Source: Lota lota
Taxonomy: Eukaryota; Chordata; Actinopteri; Gadiformes; Lotidae
Direction of reading: 5' to 3'
DNA length: 64,000 nucleotides
Assembly (NCBI GenBank): GCA_026745465.1
Contig: JACYXH010000273.1
Coordinates: forward strand, 1,210,046-1,274,045
Shown: positions 53,201 through 64,000 of the stretch, one piece after another
How positions within the stretch are numbered: position 1 is the stretch's first letter
Layout: the number at the start of each line of letters is the position of its first letter
Notes under the pieces: model-generated
The model's database searches: none
What the model saw: the letters and a program-made list of their open reading frames with translations, nothing else
Told to the model about the DNA's origin: nothing
Made by a program: the position numbers and the translations under genes

Positions 53201-55564
53201 ACATTCACTTAACTTTCCATCGTACTCTTTACATTCACTTAACTTTCCATCGTACTCTTTACATTCACTTAACTTCCCATCGTACTCTTTACATTCACTT
53301 AACTTCCCATCTTACTCCGTACATTCACTTAACCTCCCATCGTACTCTTTGCATTCACTTAACTTCCCATCGTACTCTTTACATTCACTTAACTTCCCAT
53401 CGTACTCTGTACATTCACTTAACTTCCCATCATACTCTTTACATTCACTTAACTTCCCATCTTACTCCGTACATTCACTTAACCTCCCATCGTACTCTTT
53501 GCATTCACTTAACTTCCCATCGTACTCTTTACATTCACTTAACTTCCCATCGTACTCTGTACATTCACTTAACTTCCCATCATACTCTTTACATTCACTT
53601 AACTTCCCATCGTACTCTTTACATTCACTTAACTTCCCATCTTACTCCGTACATTCACTTAACCTCCCATCGTACTCTTTGCATTCACTTAACTTCCCAT
53701 CGTACTCTTTACATTCACTTAACTTCCCATCGTACTCTGTACATTCACTTAACTTCCCATCATACTCTTTACATTCACTTAACTTCCCATCGTACGTGAT
53801 ATTTTACTGTACTGTATCCCCCTCTTATATAGGGAAGATAAGCAGGCGTGTTTTCAGTTAAATTATTCCGTTTTGTACAGTGGTCAGCAAGTTAGTTGGT
53901 TAGACTAGTTAAAAGTTGCCACCCCGTGTGGGCCCCACTTGCTGCGAGTTACTAGAAGTTGGAAAGCCCCCAGCGGCAGTTGCACTCCTCAATGATGTCA
54001 TCGTTTGTTACCACTTCATATTGAATACATTTAAACAATACAAAGTGCTTTTTGGATGACACAATTTATTCATGTAAAAATAAAAAAGAAGAGATTATAA
54101 TGTTTTCGGAAAATCCATTAAATATTCATAGAAAGTGTAAATATATTCTTTCTTTGTCATGCGGTAATGTAGTATACAATGAAAAATAATAAAGTTCCAT
54201 TTTGGCCTGAGAGTAACAGCACAGGGGACATTGATAAAATAATGACATGAGTATATCGTACAAAACTTTGTTCGTAGGCACATTCTTAAAACCCCTATTC
54301 TTGCTTATCAGTTTTAAAGGGCTCCCATAAAATCGCGACCCCCGCCATTTCTGAACCCTGTTTCACCCCCCGTACTTTTTTCTCCTTCACTCACGTGCAG
54401 GTTTTTCCTGTGTCAGCAGTTTTACTTGTAGCCCCTCCCTCTTTGGCTCTACTGGTGAGGAACGCGTTCCCATTGGAAGTAACTGGGGGATCATACTCTC
54501 CTCTTCCTCTAGGGAAGAATTGTCCTGCTCTTCGGTTGTACCAAGTGTCAGGCCTAGGCGTCACAAGATATGTAGTGGTCTACTCTTGCGCCCCCTCTTG
54601 GTGGCCCTTTCACCTACATGTTCAGCCTCAGCCTTCACAGACATGCTACTAGTACTCACAAGTGCAACTTCATTGTCAACAGGGTTAAGGTGTTCACTCA
54701 GATCAACCACAGGTAGGCAGTAGGCAACCTTGAGCAAGATGCCCTAACCCACCTGCTCCTTAATTATATGTATCTGGATGTCCTGTAAGACGCTTTGGAT
54801 AAAAGGGACTCAATCAGAAAGAGCTTTATCAGAAACAGCCAGGTAAATTGGCACATACAACATATTTTATGATTCCTTGTATCTGCAAACTCACTTGGTA
54901 AATAGTAAATTATAAGCGATGACCACTTCAGGGGAAATGCTGTCAAGCTGTCCAGTTGGTAAAATAATGTCAGTCTCACTGTCTTCAACAGATGGAGAGG
55001 ATGTGAAGGTCCAAAGCTCCATCACTGAGAATGTGGTGAAAGAGGGCGGTCAAGTAACACTCACCTGTATTTCAAACTGCTCTTTCCACCTATTGGACGT
55101 CCGCTGGTACAGAAATGGCCAAGCCCTATCAGAGACAGGACCCGCCCTCCACCTCAGCAATCTGACCAATGACGACACAGGGAATTACACCTGCTCTCTG
55201 GATTCCAGTGGGCAGAAAACGTCTGCGTCTTGGAGTCTTGTGTTGGAAGATGAAGGTGAGCCCCTCTGTATTCACTAATGCACATGATGGTGGTCCCTAA
55301 TCTAATCGAATAGTCTATTATAGTCTACAATTATTAATATTGTCCATTATAGTCTAACATTAGCTAATCTAATACAGTCTATCATAATCAAATCTAATAT
55401 AGTCTATTATAGTCTAACATATTGAATGCTTCATCCATAGGTAAATCCCACTCTTTTTGTTTTACAGGAATCCACAGTTCTGTCCACCTGAACATTGCCA
55501 TGGTGAAGGGCGTGTTGTTGGCTGTTTTATTTCTCCTCCTAACTGGGTTTGTAGTCACTGAATG
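49236..55564 (+). CDS. Siglec/CD22-like Ig receptor, gene 2 (one C2 domain, tail uncertain)
   Basis: Exons: 49236-49281 (signal), 51371-51763 (V-set), 54992-55255 (single C2), 55468-55564 (TM). Phases agree to this point (266 codons plus two bases). The V-set keeps EPFCVVENSTTTIPCNFTHP, GNCTLQI and YRFRF and has an extra seven-codon duplication adding an NVT glycosylation site. The TM exon reads NIAMVKGVLLAVLFLLLTGF with a Lys where gene 1 has Met. No homologue of gene 1's juxtamembrane or ITIM exons is found before 56922. Direct splicing of the phase-2 TM exon to the phase-0 exon at 56922-57032 would shift frame. So this copy either uses an unseen exon, ends with a short basic tail, or is decaying. 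Confidence 0.65.
49467..50994. mobile_element. LTR-type insertion (about 1 kb solo LTR fossil) with nested LTR
   Basis: Begins TGTAGCGG, ends CTGTTACA, and is flanked by TTAT on both sides; the site is unoccupied in genes 1 and 3. It holds an (AT)n run (49786-49846), a (GT)n run (about 50184-50250) and, nested after the GT run, a solo LTR of the 36169 family (50252-50762). Confidence 0.65.
50252..50762 (-). mobile_element. Nested solo LTR, about 511 bp
   Basis: Minus strand. Complement starts TGTGGTGTGAAAATGAC and ends CCACAACA; related to 36169-36683. Inserted in the GT microsatellite of the older LTR, hence younger. Confidence 0.7.
51764..51970. repeat. 27-bp repeat copying the V-exon donor, gene 2
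   Basis: Units containing CTGTCACTAGTTAGTGTTAC and CTTCTAGTACTGTCACTAGT follow the exon directly; some keep GTAAGT and others GTTAGT after CACTA. Confidence 0.85.
52617..53795. repeat. 30-bp minisatellite, about 39 copies
   Basis: Unit CGTACTCTTTACATTCACTT then AACTTCCCAT in intron 2 of gene 2, with local variants arranged in recurring blocks. Two frames stay open for over 1 kb only because 30 is divisible by three. Confidence 0.95.
53796..54724. other. Intron of gene 2, nothing recognised
   Basis: Unique AT-rich sequence; a possible interspersed repeat at 54300-54720 is not identified. Confidence 0.4.
54725..54815 (+). mobile_element. SINE-like 3' fragment before the C2 exon of gene 2
   Basis: TTGAGCAAGATGCCCTAACC, CTGTAAGACGCTTTGGATAA and AAGGG; same family as 42785-42890. 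Confidence 0.55.
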
Positions 55565-55769
55565 GTACTCAAACTAAGCAAAAACAGAAAAATATGTGTC
55601 TACATAAAACATTGAAAATGATTTAAAAAAAAACTTCTATTCACATGTCACATGTTAAGTTTAAAGTAATAATCTCTAAGTTTTTCATGGAAAGCAATGT
55701 CTGTTAAAAGGACATTTGTTTTAGAAGCATTTGTTGTCATATTTGTTGAAATTTATTTACATGTCTGTT

Positions 55770-55911
55770 GAGTGTGTGTGGATGATGGCTGGTTTAAGCA
55801 GCCTCACTGAGTCAGACTGGTTAAACTCTGGGGCTGAGTGAGGCTGCATACCTGTTGAGCATTGGCTAATCAATGCACACAGGTTAAACCAGCCATCGCC
55901 GCACACACTCA
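55770..55911. mobile_element. Small foldback element
   Basis: Left GAGTGTGTGTGGATGATGGC-TGGTTTA pairs with right TAAACCAGCCATCGCCGCAC-ACACTC around a loop with further internal pairing (CAGCCTCACT / AGTGAGGCTG). Confidence 0.6.
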
Positions 55912-56921
55912 GGGAGATCTCCTAGATGGCAGCATGGATCACCATCTTCATGTATCATTGACTTCAACCTCTGCAATAAACCGGTTTCTAACATCATCAC
56001 CCTGTGTCCTGTGTCTTGAGGAGCCCAGTAAAAGCCACCTTTAGGTGGAGTGTGGCCCCACTCGTTTTGCATGACTGGAGTCTGCAAAAGGGGTCTGACC
56101 TAAGCTAGGCAGACCTTTTGCTAAGGGCAGTGAGCTAGTCACTAGGTTTGAGGTAGTAGTCTGAAGAGAGGGATGGGATTTTTTGATTGGATCCTTTCAA
56201 AATCTAGCTTCTGTCTGGCTTTTTGCCCCAAATTGCCAACCCTACCTTTAAGTCAGTTTCTATCACCGAATGAGGTAACACAAAAATGATCAACGACAAA
56301 CCTGAGAACCAAAGAATCAGCCAACAAAGAAACAAACCACAATGCTTAAATTGAACTGAGCAGAGGTCACTGTTGATCCTTATCACCTGAAGTCCCGCCC
56401 CCCTTTGCCCATTGGCCAACCCACAGGCAGAGAGCGAGCGATTGCTGAGATAAGCTTAGCAGCCCACCAACATTCATAGTTCCCTATGTCTTTCGAGAAC
56501 ATCTTATAAACTAACGTTGGCAATATCTTGTCAGCTTTTGAATTCACACACTTTGTTGAGAGGTAATATCTCGGGGTCACTGAGATACAACTATTAGGAA
56601 GACATTTTGTTGCATCTCATTCTGCTCAGTGGTTGTCTTTTAAACATGGTAATTTCTTCATGTTCCTCTGTCATGGTGACTAATAATCAGAGACAGAAAG
56701 AGGAATCTAGTGCGCGTCACCTCATCATGACCACAGTGGTCCTTTTCACAGAAACAAAGAACAATGGGATGTTTTCTTCATGAAATGGCACCATCAATTG
56801 TCTATATAAACTGTAGATATTCCACTTTTTGACCTATATTGGCCATTCGTGGCCCATAGATTGGTCCATCCCTAACTTCTGTTTTCTATGTTTGATGAAT
56901 TCACCTGTTTCTTCATCATAG

Positions 56922-57032
56922 GCTCCTGTTTATGAAGTTATCCCGGATCAAAATCAAGAAAAAGCTATTGTTCAATTGAATGCTAAAAACTCTAACTCTA
57001 CTTCAAATGATGGTTTCTATGATCGGCTCTAA
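56922..57032 (+). pseudogene. Terminal exon of siglec-like gene 2, shortened
   Basis: Same exon as 48807-48929 (APVYEVIPDQNQEKAIVQLN..., DGFYDRL). A CAA codon has become TAA, so it ends right after the GFYDRL motif, four residues early. Whether gene 2 splices to it in frame is unclear. Confidence 0.55.
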
Positions 57033-57164
57033 GCTGTATAATAATCCAAAGCAAAGGGACAACTTCTATAAAATGCATTGATAATGGGATTACAGTGAAA
57101 TTCTATTGGGTCAACACCAACTAAACTGTTGATTGTATGTCATGTAAATGAGAGAGGGGGAAGG

Positions 57165-57346
57165 GCAGATATATATGCACTATAAAGCTATATGAAGTGA
57201 GGTCAGTGGCTAGTGCAGAGAATATCTAAAAAGAGGAAGCTAAATGTGATGACTTTTCCTGTAGCATTTCACACTCAGTCATTCAGCCCTAACCCTGTTA
57301 GAGTGACAGTAATAATCACAGACACAGAAAGGAAGTTACGGAGCAG
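57165..57346 (+). promoter_or_regulatory. Putative promoter, siglec-like gene 3
   Basis: Third near-identical copy of the upstream region with ATATATGCACTATAAAGC, AAGAGGAAGCT and AAGGAAGTTACGG. Confidence 0.45.
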
Positions 57347-57574
57347 ATGAAGATGAATCTATGGACCCTCTCTGTGCTCCTCCTGCTAGCTGGTAAGCTG
57401 ATTACAACTGCTTCTTATGTTTATTACCTGGAATGTGTCCCTACACAAACTGGATTCAGCTTGGCCTGTTGGGTCGACCTAAAGCTCTTTTTTTGTGTGT
57501 CTAATGTGACCTCAATTCTACCATTAAATACAGATAAAGAATTTTGATTCAATCAGTTCATCGTTCCATATGTT

Positions 57575-57606
<32 letters not shown>

Positions 57607-58236
57607 AATGCATTGTTTTCTCAATAGGCCTTACCAAAAAAGCTTTTAGAATACCATAAACACAGGATATATAAAGTGAAATTATACGTGATATATGATG
57701 TGATGTATGGTATAATATGATATGCTGTAATATGGTGTGAGATATGATATATTACGCTGTATAATTTGATATCAAATTTGATTCAATATGATATAAAACA
57801 CAATGCAATATCAACGTCACACCCTAATCTTCTCAGAGCATCTTAACGATCAACCACTTGCTATCATTCTTATTATAACGGTGAAAAGCACCAAGATGGC
57901 GGCTTGGAGAGTGCATGACATCATGTGAGACCCTCCCATAGAACCGGGCTCCGTATTCTGACCCCCAACTGTCTGGTTCCTCCAGGGGCGCTGGGGGCGG
58001 ACCCTGACTGGCACGTGGAGTACCCCGAACCCTTCTGCGTGGTGGAGGGCTCCACCACCACCATCCCCTGCAGCTTCACCCACCCCGTGGTCCACAAAAA
58101 GACCGGCGTGAAGCACCGAGTGACCCGGGTGGTGTGGTGCCCCGATCAAAGGATCTGCCAGGGCACCACACCCTCCGTGTACGACAGCAGCAACGTCGTG
58201 GCCGACAGCAGGTTCATGTACCTGGGGGACCGTGTC
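57347..58236 (+). pseudogene. Siglec/CD22-like Ig receptor, gene 3, cut within the V exon
   Basis: Signal exon 57347-57392 (MKMNLWTLSVLLLLAG) and V exon from 57986 (ALGADPDWHVEYPEPFCVVE, CSFTHPVVHKKTGVKHRVTR, DSRFMYLGDRV). Homology stops at about 58236, before GNCTLQI and the YRFRF strand with the predicted sialic-acid Arg. Beyond it the sequence is the reverse complement of an aste1 first exon. The open frame continues only about 29 codons into that sequence. No C2, TM or tail follows, so at best a short secreted fragment could be made. Confidence 0.8.
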
Positions 58237-58237
58237 A

Positions 58238-58427
58238 GGAAAAAATCCTGGATCAGGACCTGGAAGGCCAGGTACTCCCCGCCGTGGTTCTGGTCCAGGT
58301 TGGACTTGAAGTACAGGTGGTAGGCCAGGTTGATGCCGTCCACCACTAGCTTGCTGTCCCTGAAGCTGATGTCCTGGTAGATCTGGCTATAGTCCTCCAG
58401 CAGCGAGAACAAGCCCTTTACCCCCAT
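58238..58427 (-). pseudogene. aste1: Displaced first exon of an aste1-type gene
   Basis: Minus-strand ATG at 58427 opens MGVKGLFSLLEDYSQIYQDI, then RDSKLVVDGINLAYHLYFKS and NLDQNHGGEYLAFQVLIQDFF, matching the N-terminus of ASTE1 (asteroid homologue, XPG/FEN-like nuclease fold; human MGIRGLMSFVEDHS...). The first 63 codons are intact, including the catalytic-site Asp of VVDG, but the exon ends abruptly in the siglec-like V exon. It lies downstream of the aste1 body at 60.7-64.0 kb in that gene's own direction, so it is either a duplicate fragment or the product of a rearrangement. Confidence 0.8.
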
Positions 58428-58540
58428 GGTGACTGATAGGTCAAGCTCTAACTTTACCTATCTATGGTGACTGGACAGGTCAAGTTCTAACTTCTATCGT
58501 TACTGGACTTACGCAGAGAGGATCCTAGCTTCTTTATACA

Positions 58541-58700
<160 letters not shown>

Positions 58701-59529
58701 AGCAAACACACACATGCAAACACACACATGCAAACACACACACACGCAAACACCTGCACTGGGAGTGGCTCCTTAGTTCTCTATAGGTTTCACTTTCCTG
58801 ACATCAACAAGAGATGACATCATCAACTCCATAACAACTGTAATAAGCTGGTCACATGTCACAATTAATAATGGAAAAAGCATGTAGAAATAGCCTATTG
58901 TGTTGATGTGTTAATAGCGTATTGATGTTATATTATCAGTACATAGTAGGCATATATTTGTCAATTAATTGAGTCCCGTCGGTCAGACTGCTAGGACTAG
59001 GCTACGTGAGATTTCCCAAAAAGTGTAAGTAATGCACATATTTGTTTACAATATGCCTTAGCGAAACAGATTACCTAACTCACGGCACATTTCACTCACT
59101 AATGAAGGACAGCTATTCCAAATTACACTCAAATATTAGCTCTTAAATCTTAAGGTTAAACTTATGGGACACTGAGGCTATATGCCTATAACACCACGAT
59201 GTGTAGCACATTACATAGTCTATGTCACATCATTCATTATAATAATCACACTCGTTACTTCTTTCCTGTCAAAACCTTTTAATGTATTTGTTTTGAACTG
59301 GAGATCCGCAAGTGGAAGTTTTATTTTATCCTTGGATGGCGAATGAATCTCATGAGGAACTCAAGATAGATTCATGAAAATGTGAAGAAACTCAACACCC
59401 CACCAAATATGAATGTTAGGTGGGTTGCGATGTGACTGAGGTTCAGCATTGTTTGAGGGCGGGTCTAGTTTCCAATTAGCTGCTGGGCGTGTCTATCTGC
59501 TCCCCCAGGTGAGGGGCGTGGCCGGGGTA

Positions 59530-59594
59530 CAACGGAGCGTGGGAGGTGCTGCTGGAAGGAGACGTGGTGCACGGCTTCCCCTCCATCAGCCAGG
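59530..59594 (+). other. Possible orphan exon, unrecognised
   Basis: An open stretch reading YNGAWEVLLEGDVVHGFPSI-SQ ends at a donor-like CAG-GTAGTG (GT at 59595). Codon use looks protein-like but the upstream boundary is unclear (a CCCCAG-GTGAGG lies just before it). I cannot assign a family. A CA run (59605-59659) follows. The rest of 59660-60687 shows nothing I can support beyond a possible interspersed repeat at 59700-59840. Confidence 0.25.
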
Positions 59595-59601
59595 TAGTGT
59601 A

Positions 59602-59662
<61 letters not shown>

Positions 59663-61089
59663 GGGCTATTGTATGTTACAGAACTTTAGTGTAGAAGTAG
59701 AAAGAAAGTGTTGCACACTCTGGCTCCATGTGTATTTCTCTTTAATTTGGAATATGTTTTGGTCCTCAAGCCTTCTTCAAGATCAACAATAAGAAAAAGG
59801 CACTACATGTTATATAGGCCACACCCCCTTAACACATCTGTTGGTGATTGGTCAATCATATTCTACCAGGGTGAGAAAAACAATCAATAGGCCTTCGGCG
59901 AATCAAAAGTTTTAAACCAAAAGTGACAGGAAATCCAGCCAATACAATCACTACAAGTAAAGTGACAAGAACATCATGTATCATATCACATACACATATT
60001 TTATATTAAACATTAAAGATTTGAGGCTCTAAATGTATATCATAAACAATTCAATAATAAATATTGGTAAATTATAACAAAACCTTTGAGTCATCGTCTA
60101 TATTCATGAGGTGAAAGGGTTCTCTGACAGTTCTCCGACAGAAGAACCTTCGGACAGAACCGTAGTAACATACTAATCCATACAGACGGGGACGTCAGTG
60201 ACATTTTTGGTTTGGTTTGCTGTGGTTCGCTATCAACCCAACTCATGACTCACACTTAGAAAAAACCCACAACCATAATATTGTAATGACATCATAGCAT
60301 ATAGACATCTGGAAATATGTGGCTGAAAAACTGCTAAGAGGTTCGTTTAATGATCTTATACCGTTCTCATCTCTTCTTTTTCTCCTTGTATATTTGCATA
60401 TCTTCTTATTGAAGATAGATTACCAAAATGATATAAGTAACGCATTATATAACTCTGTTGCTGCTAAATGTAATATATTACTGAAATGCGTTACCCCAAC
60501 GCTGTTCCTCATCAGCCCCACCCCTTCCTGCTCACTGCCACCCCTCCCTGTCCTTCTTCCTCCCCCGTTCTGGATTTCTGGACTGGTCCTTCCTGGCTTT
60601 GGTTCTGTGGCGCGTTTTATACGACATCCTATTCTTATCCGAGCCTTGATCCAGGCCTTCAGCCCCACCCAGCTCCTCCTCTCCCTCTTACTGGGGGAAG
60701 AGATGAGGACGCTCCATGCTGGCCCTCAGCTGGGCATCAGGCCCCCCAGCTCTCCTGTTGGCTCCGGGGACTGACTGGTTCACTGCTTCCAGGAGGCTCC
60801 TGTATAGACTCATGAACTCGACATCTTGTAGTATCTCCTCCGGTTCCCTCTCCTGGAGCTGCTTCTGCCGCTGGTGCACCAGCCTGCCCTGGTACAACCT
60901 GGACAAACCCGTCTGGGGTTAATGAAGCACTGTCTTATCTTATCTTAAAACTACATTCTGTTGACACAACCCTCAAGTTTCTCTGTCAAAAATCGATATC
61001 TGTAACAATGTCTCAAATATCACTGTTAAAATATCAAAATTTTGCTATGTTACGCTTTTATTTATTTTAATGTATTACTGTCTCCACGG

Positions 61090-61978
61090 GAGCTTTTGAG
61101 ATGGTGTAACTATGGAAACAGTAATGGCTATGCAATAGTGTAACTATGAAAACAGAACACGGACTACCTAGGTGATGGTATACAGACTCGGTGACGTGTG
61201 GAACTATGAAAACAGTACTGGCTAGGTGATGGTGTTACTATAGAAACAGTACTAGCTAGGTGATGGTGTAACTATAGAAACAGTACTGTCCGGGTGATGG
61301 TATAACTATAGAAACAGTACTTGTGTTATGGTACTGAGCTCGGAGCCAAACACAAGACACCAAGACGAGAAGGGAGCGGGTTGAAAATGGTTTTATTTGC
61401 GGTACAGACAAGGTCAAGGCAGGCGGGTAGTCAAACAGGCAGAGGTTCGGTGGCAGGCGGGTAGTCAAGCAGGCAGAGAGACGTAAGCAGGCGGGTGGTC
61501 AGGCAGGCGAGCTTTGGCAACGGTAGGCAGGCAGGCAGGGGCTAGGAACAGGAACCGGAACGGGAGCAGGAATTGGAACAGGTACGGGAGCAGGAACAGG
61601 AACAGGAACGGGAGCGGAACCCGGAACAGGAACAGGAATAGGAATAGGAATTGGAGAGTCTAAAGGTGGCGACGAAGTTACAGACAAGAGGTTAACTTAA
61701 CGAACTAGCACTGCCTATGTGGGAAGCCAGTGCTGAAGTACTGTGGTGGGTGATTGGTTTATTGAGTGCAAGTGTTGATAACTAGAGGGAGCATGAGGGG
61801 TAATGGAGGCTGGGTGCCACTAGATGGTGGAATTGGACGGAAACGGGAGAGGGTGTGACAACTTGCTGGTTGATGGTGCAACTATAGAAACAGTACTAGC
61901 TAGGTATTGGTGCTACTATGGAAACAGTACTAGCTAGGTGTTGGTGCTACTGTGGAAACAGTACTGTCTGGGTGTCTC
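61090..61978. repeat. 33-bp repeat in aste1 intron, interrupted by an LTR
   Basis: Units like GTAACTATAGAAACAGTACT-AGCTAGGTGATGG at 61090-61320 and 61865-61978. The array touches the aste1 exon donor (minus strand, GT at 61980-61979). Confidence 0.8.
61324..61860 (-). mobile_element. Solo LTR, 537 bp (Gypsy/ERV-type fossil)
   Basis: Plus-strand ends TGTTATGG...GTGTGACA with ACTTG duplicated on both sides (5 bp). AATAAA is on the minus strand. It contains an internal GGAACAGGAACGGGAGC-like repeat (61545-61655). Confidence 0.75.
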
Positions 61979-62130
61979 ACCAGGCGTAGTGGGGTTTGGG
62001 GAGGGGCATGCAGAGCAGCACGTTGAGCTGGGAGGCGTCCTTCATGCAGGCCTGCCATTGGTTCAAGCTGTGAGCAACGACCCAATCCAGACACTTAGGG
62101 ACGTGTTCGGTATCCCCCTGCCAGCCTACA

Positions 62131-62238
<108 letters not shown>

Positions 62239-64000
62239 GAGTTAGTGTTTCTGTGTGTGTGTGTGCGTGACCACATGTGCTACCTACCTGTTGTCCCTCC
62301 TTTCTGTCTGTTCAGTTCTCCTTGGACCATGACCATCAGCAGAGCTTTGAGGAGCGTCGGCTCAGGGTCGGCCCTCCTCAGCCAGTAGCAGGTCACAGCC
62401 ACTGGGAGGCGCAGGTGAGCCGGAACTCCCTTCAGCTTCTCTTCCTCCACGCCCAGCGTCTCCAGACACACCTGCAGCCTCACAGCGAGGTCTGCCTGTA
62501 AAGTGGGAACAAACCACATGTCCATTTAAAGGATAACAAAAAAATAAAAAATAAAAAAACGGCTTTGCATTTAATGGCACCCTCTATAGGTTAAACACAT
62601 AACTTGTCATTGTCTGACAGGGGTACATGGTCCCCTGCTGATCGAACGTTGATGGGACACATCTGTCCTCTGCTTATTGAAACAGAATTGAATTAGTGTT
62701 TACTGAGCCTGCTAGTCTGGTTCTACCAGTCTATCTCTCAGGGGATCCAGCAGCTTTTCATCCAAAAATGACCCCAATCTTTTTAAATTGGGATCATTTA
62801 ATGTGTTTTCTGTTTCTAATTCCTGAACTATGTAATGAAACTAAAATATTTACTACACTAAGGTAGTACTCAAATAAGTTGACAGTATCAGTTAGAGTGA
62901 GGAGTTTTGAGATTTGATATTAATTATGTGTTGCTAGGACACACGAGACAGTTCATGAAAATATACTGTCTGGTATATATCCCTAACCCTAATTAAGTCA
63001 CACAAAATTAACCTATCTTATCATATTTGGGAATGTCTTGATTTAGCCTAGCACTAGCATTGATTTAGCCTAGCCCTTTTCTTTCATTGGAGCTAACCAG
63101 GCCTATGCCAACGTCCCAAAGCCCATGTAGTATACTTTTTATCCATCTATTATCAAATCTATAATCCATCTATTAGAAATCTATGTTCCATCTCTTGTCC
63201 ATATTTTATCCTTCTTTTGTCCAGCTGAATGAGTCAGTAGGCCTACCTGGGGCAGAGAGTCCAGCCTCAGCTTCTTAGCGGCTCCTTGGACCACCGGTTG
63301 CACCATGACTCTGACGAGCTCCAGACCGACCCGGTCCACCTCCTCCACCCCACCCCCTTCCTGGCCAAGCAGCAGCCCGTACAACACCTGCCGGATGGGC
63401 TTCGAGATCAGGTTGGAGCTCTCTAGGTCGCTGGGCTCCACCTGGATCCGCAGAATCTTCCTCCTGTACACCAGTACGTCAGCCCCCAGATCTCCTGTGG
63501 CCAGGGACGCACGGTGCGGTACCCGCACTGAAGAACCCCCTCAGAGAGGAGCTGGGGATCTGGTACTCCAGCATGGACTTCTGCACCTCACTCTGCACCT
63601 CCGTCTGCTCCTGTTGACTCATGTCGGGCAAGAGTGCCATCGCTGCTGTCAAGGTGTCTTCTATCATCTCGTCTGTCCTGGCTCCCAGCCAATTTAGAAG
63701 TTCCTCCAGGCCTGTTTTCCAGGACGTCTCCTTTTGTCTTCCAACTGGAAGGAATTGGGCCCAGTTCATTTACTGGGCCCAGTTTACGTAGTCGTTCCCG
63801 GCCAATGAGGCAAAGAGGGGCAGGAGCTGGCTTTTGATGTTGAAGAAGGTGCAGAAGCTGGACGTGGTGTATCGCTTGCAGGGGATGTAACTCCCGGCCC
63901 GACTCGTCTCCACCACGTCCCACTGGAAGTGTTTGAGGGACAGAAGCCCCGCCGGAAGGTCGAAGATGTAGAAGTCACTGTCTCCGGACAGCACCGGGCA

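Noticed and set aside
52567-53861. Two overlapping open frames of about 400 codons on the plus strand
   Set aside because: They are the 30-bp minisatellite read in two frames; a period divisible by three without a stop stays open. No domain or splice context.
58134-58349. Novel fusion protein across the siglec/aste1 junction
   Set aside because: The continued frame is antisense aste1 with no domain and soon stops; treated as a truncated gene.
60319-60815. 151-codon frame on the plus strand
   Set aside because: Overlaps the aste1 last exon in antisense and shows no recognisable domain.

Overview
This is vertebrate genomic DNA with spliced genes, CpG-poor intergenic sequence, tRNA-derived SINE pieces, hAT- and Harbinger-type transposons, solo LTRs and an exceptional load of microsatellites and minisatellites, mainly (CA)n. 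Gene content (ferroportin, TMEM116, an Alba-type RPP25 protein, an ASTE1 relative, and a tandem array of siglec/CD22-like Ig receptors) points to a teleost fish. The very high short-tandem-repeat density resembles what is known of codfishes (Gadiformes); that last step is inference.

Layout. 0.75-5.4 kb: slc40a1 (ferroportin, + strand, 8 coding exons, 596 codons, intact by my splicing). 9.1-9.8 kb: a single-exon rpp25-like gene with a long glycine run. 10.5-15.0 kb and 31.9-35.0 kb: two arms of an inverted duplication, each carrying an intact four-exon gene for a small secreted protein (158 and 154 aa, family not recognised by name). A decayed third copy lies at 30.2-31.1 kb. Between the arms is tmem116 (16.9-26.6 kb, + strand, 11 exons, 381 aa), whose introns and last exon are full of minisatellites.

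35.9-58.2 kb holds a tandem array of siglec/CD22-like receptors. It contains an orphan terminal exon (37.2 kb), a complete inhibitory receptor (37.7-46.0 kb; signal, V-set, two C2-type domains, TM, two ITIMs), a second copy with one C2 domain and no visible ITIM exons (49.2-55.6 kb), and a third copy cut inside its V exon. At that cut the sequence passes directly into the first exon of an aste1-type nuclease gene in opposite orientation (58.24-58.43 kb). The body of an aste1 gene, also on the - strand and running off the right edge, lies at 60.7-64.0 kb and carries coding lesions.

The most unusual theme is that tandem repeats repeatedly start at or abut splice junctions: the slc40a1 exon 6 and exon 8 acceptors, the tmem116 exon 4 donor and last exon, and the Ig V-exon donors. 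Several arrays therefore carry many copies of a real splice site. The second theme is that the two small secreted paralogues differ more in their exons than in their introns, with mostly amino-acid-changing substitutions. All gene models were spliced by eye from consensus sites, reading frame and remembered family sequences; no search was run.
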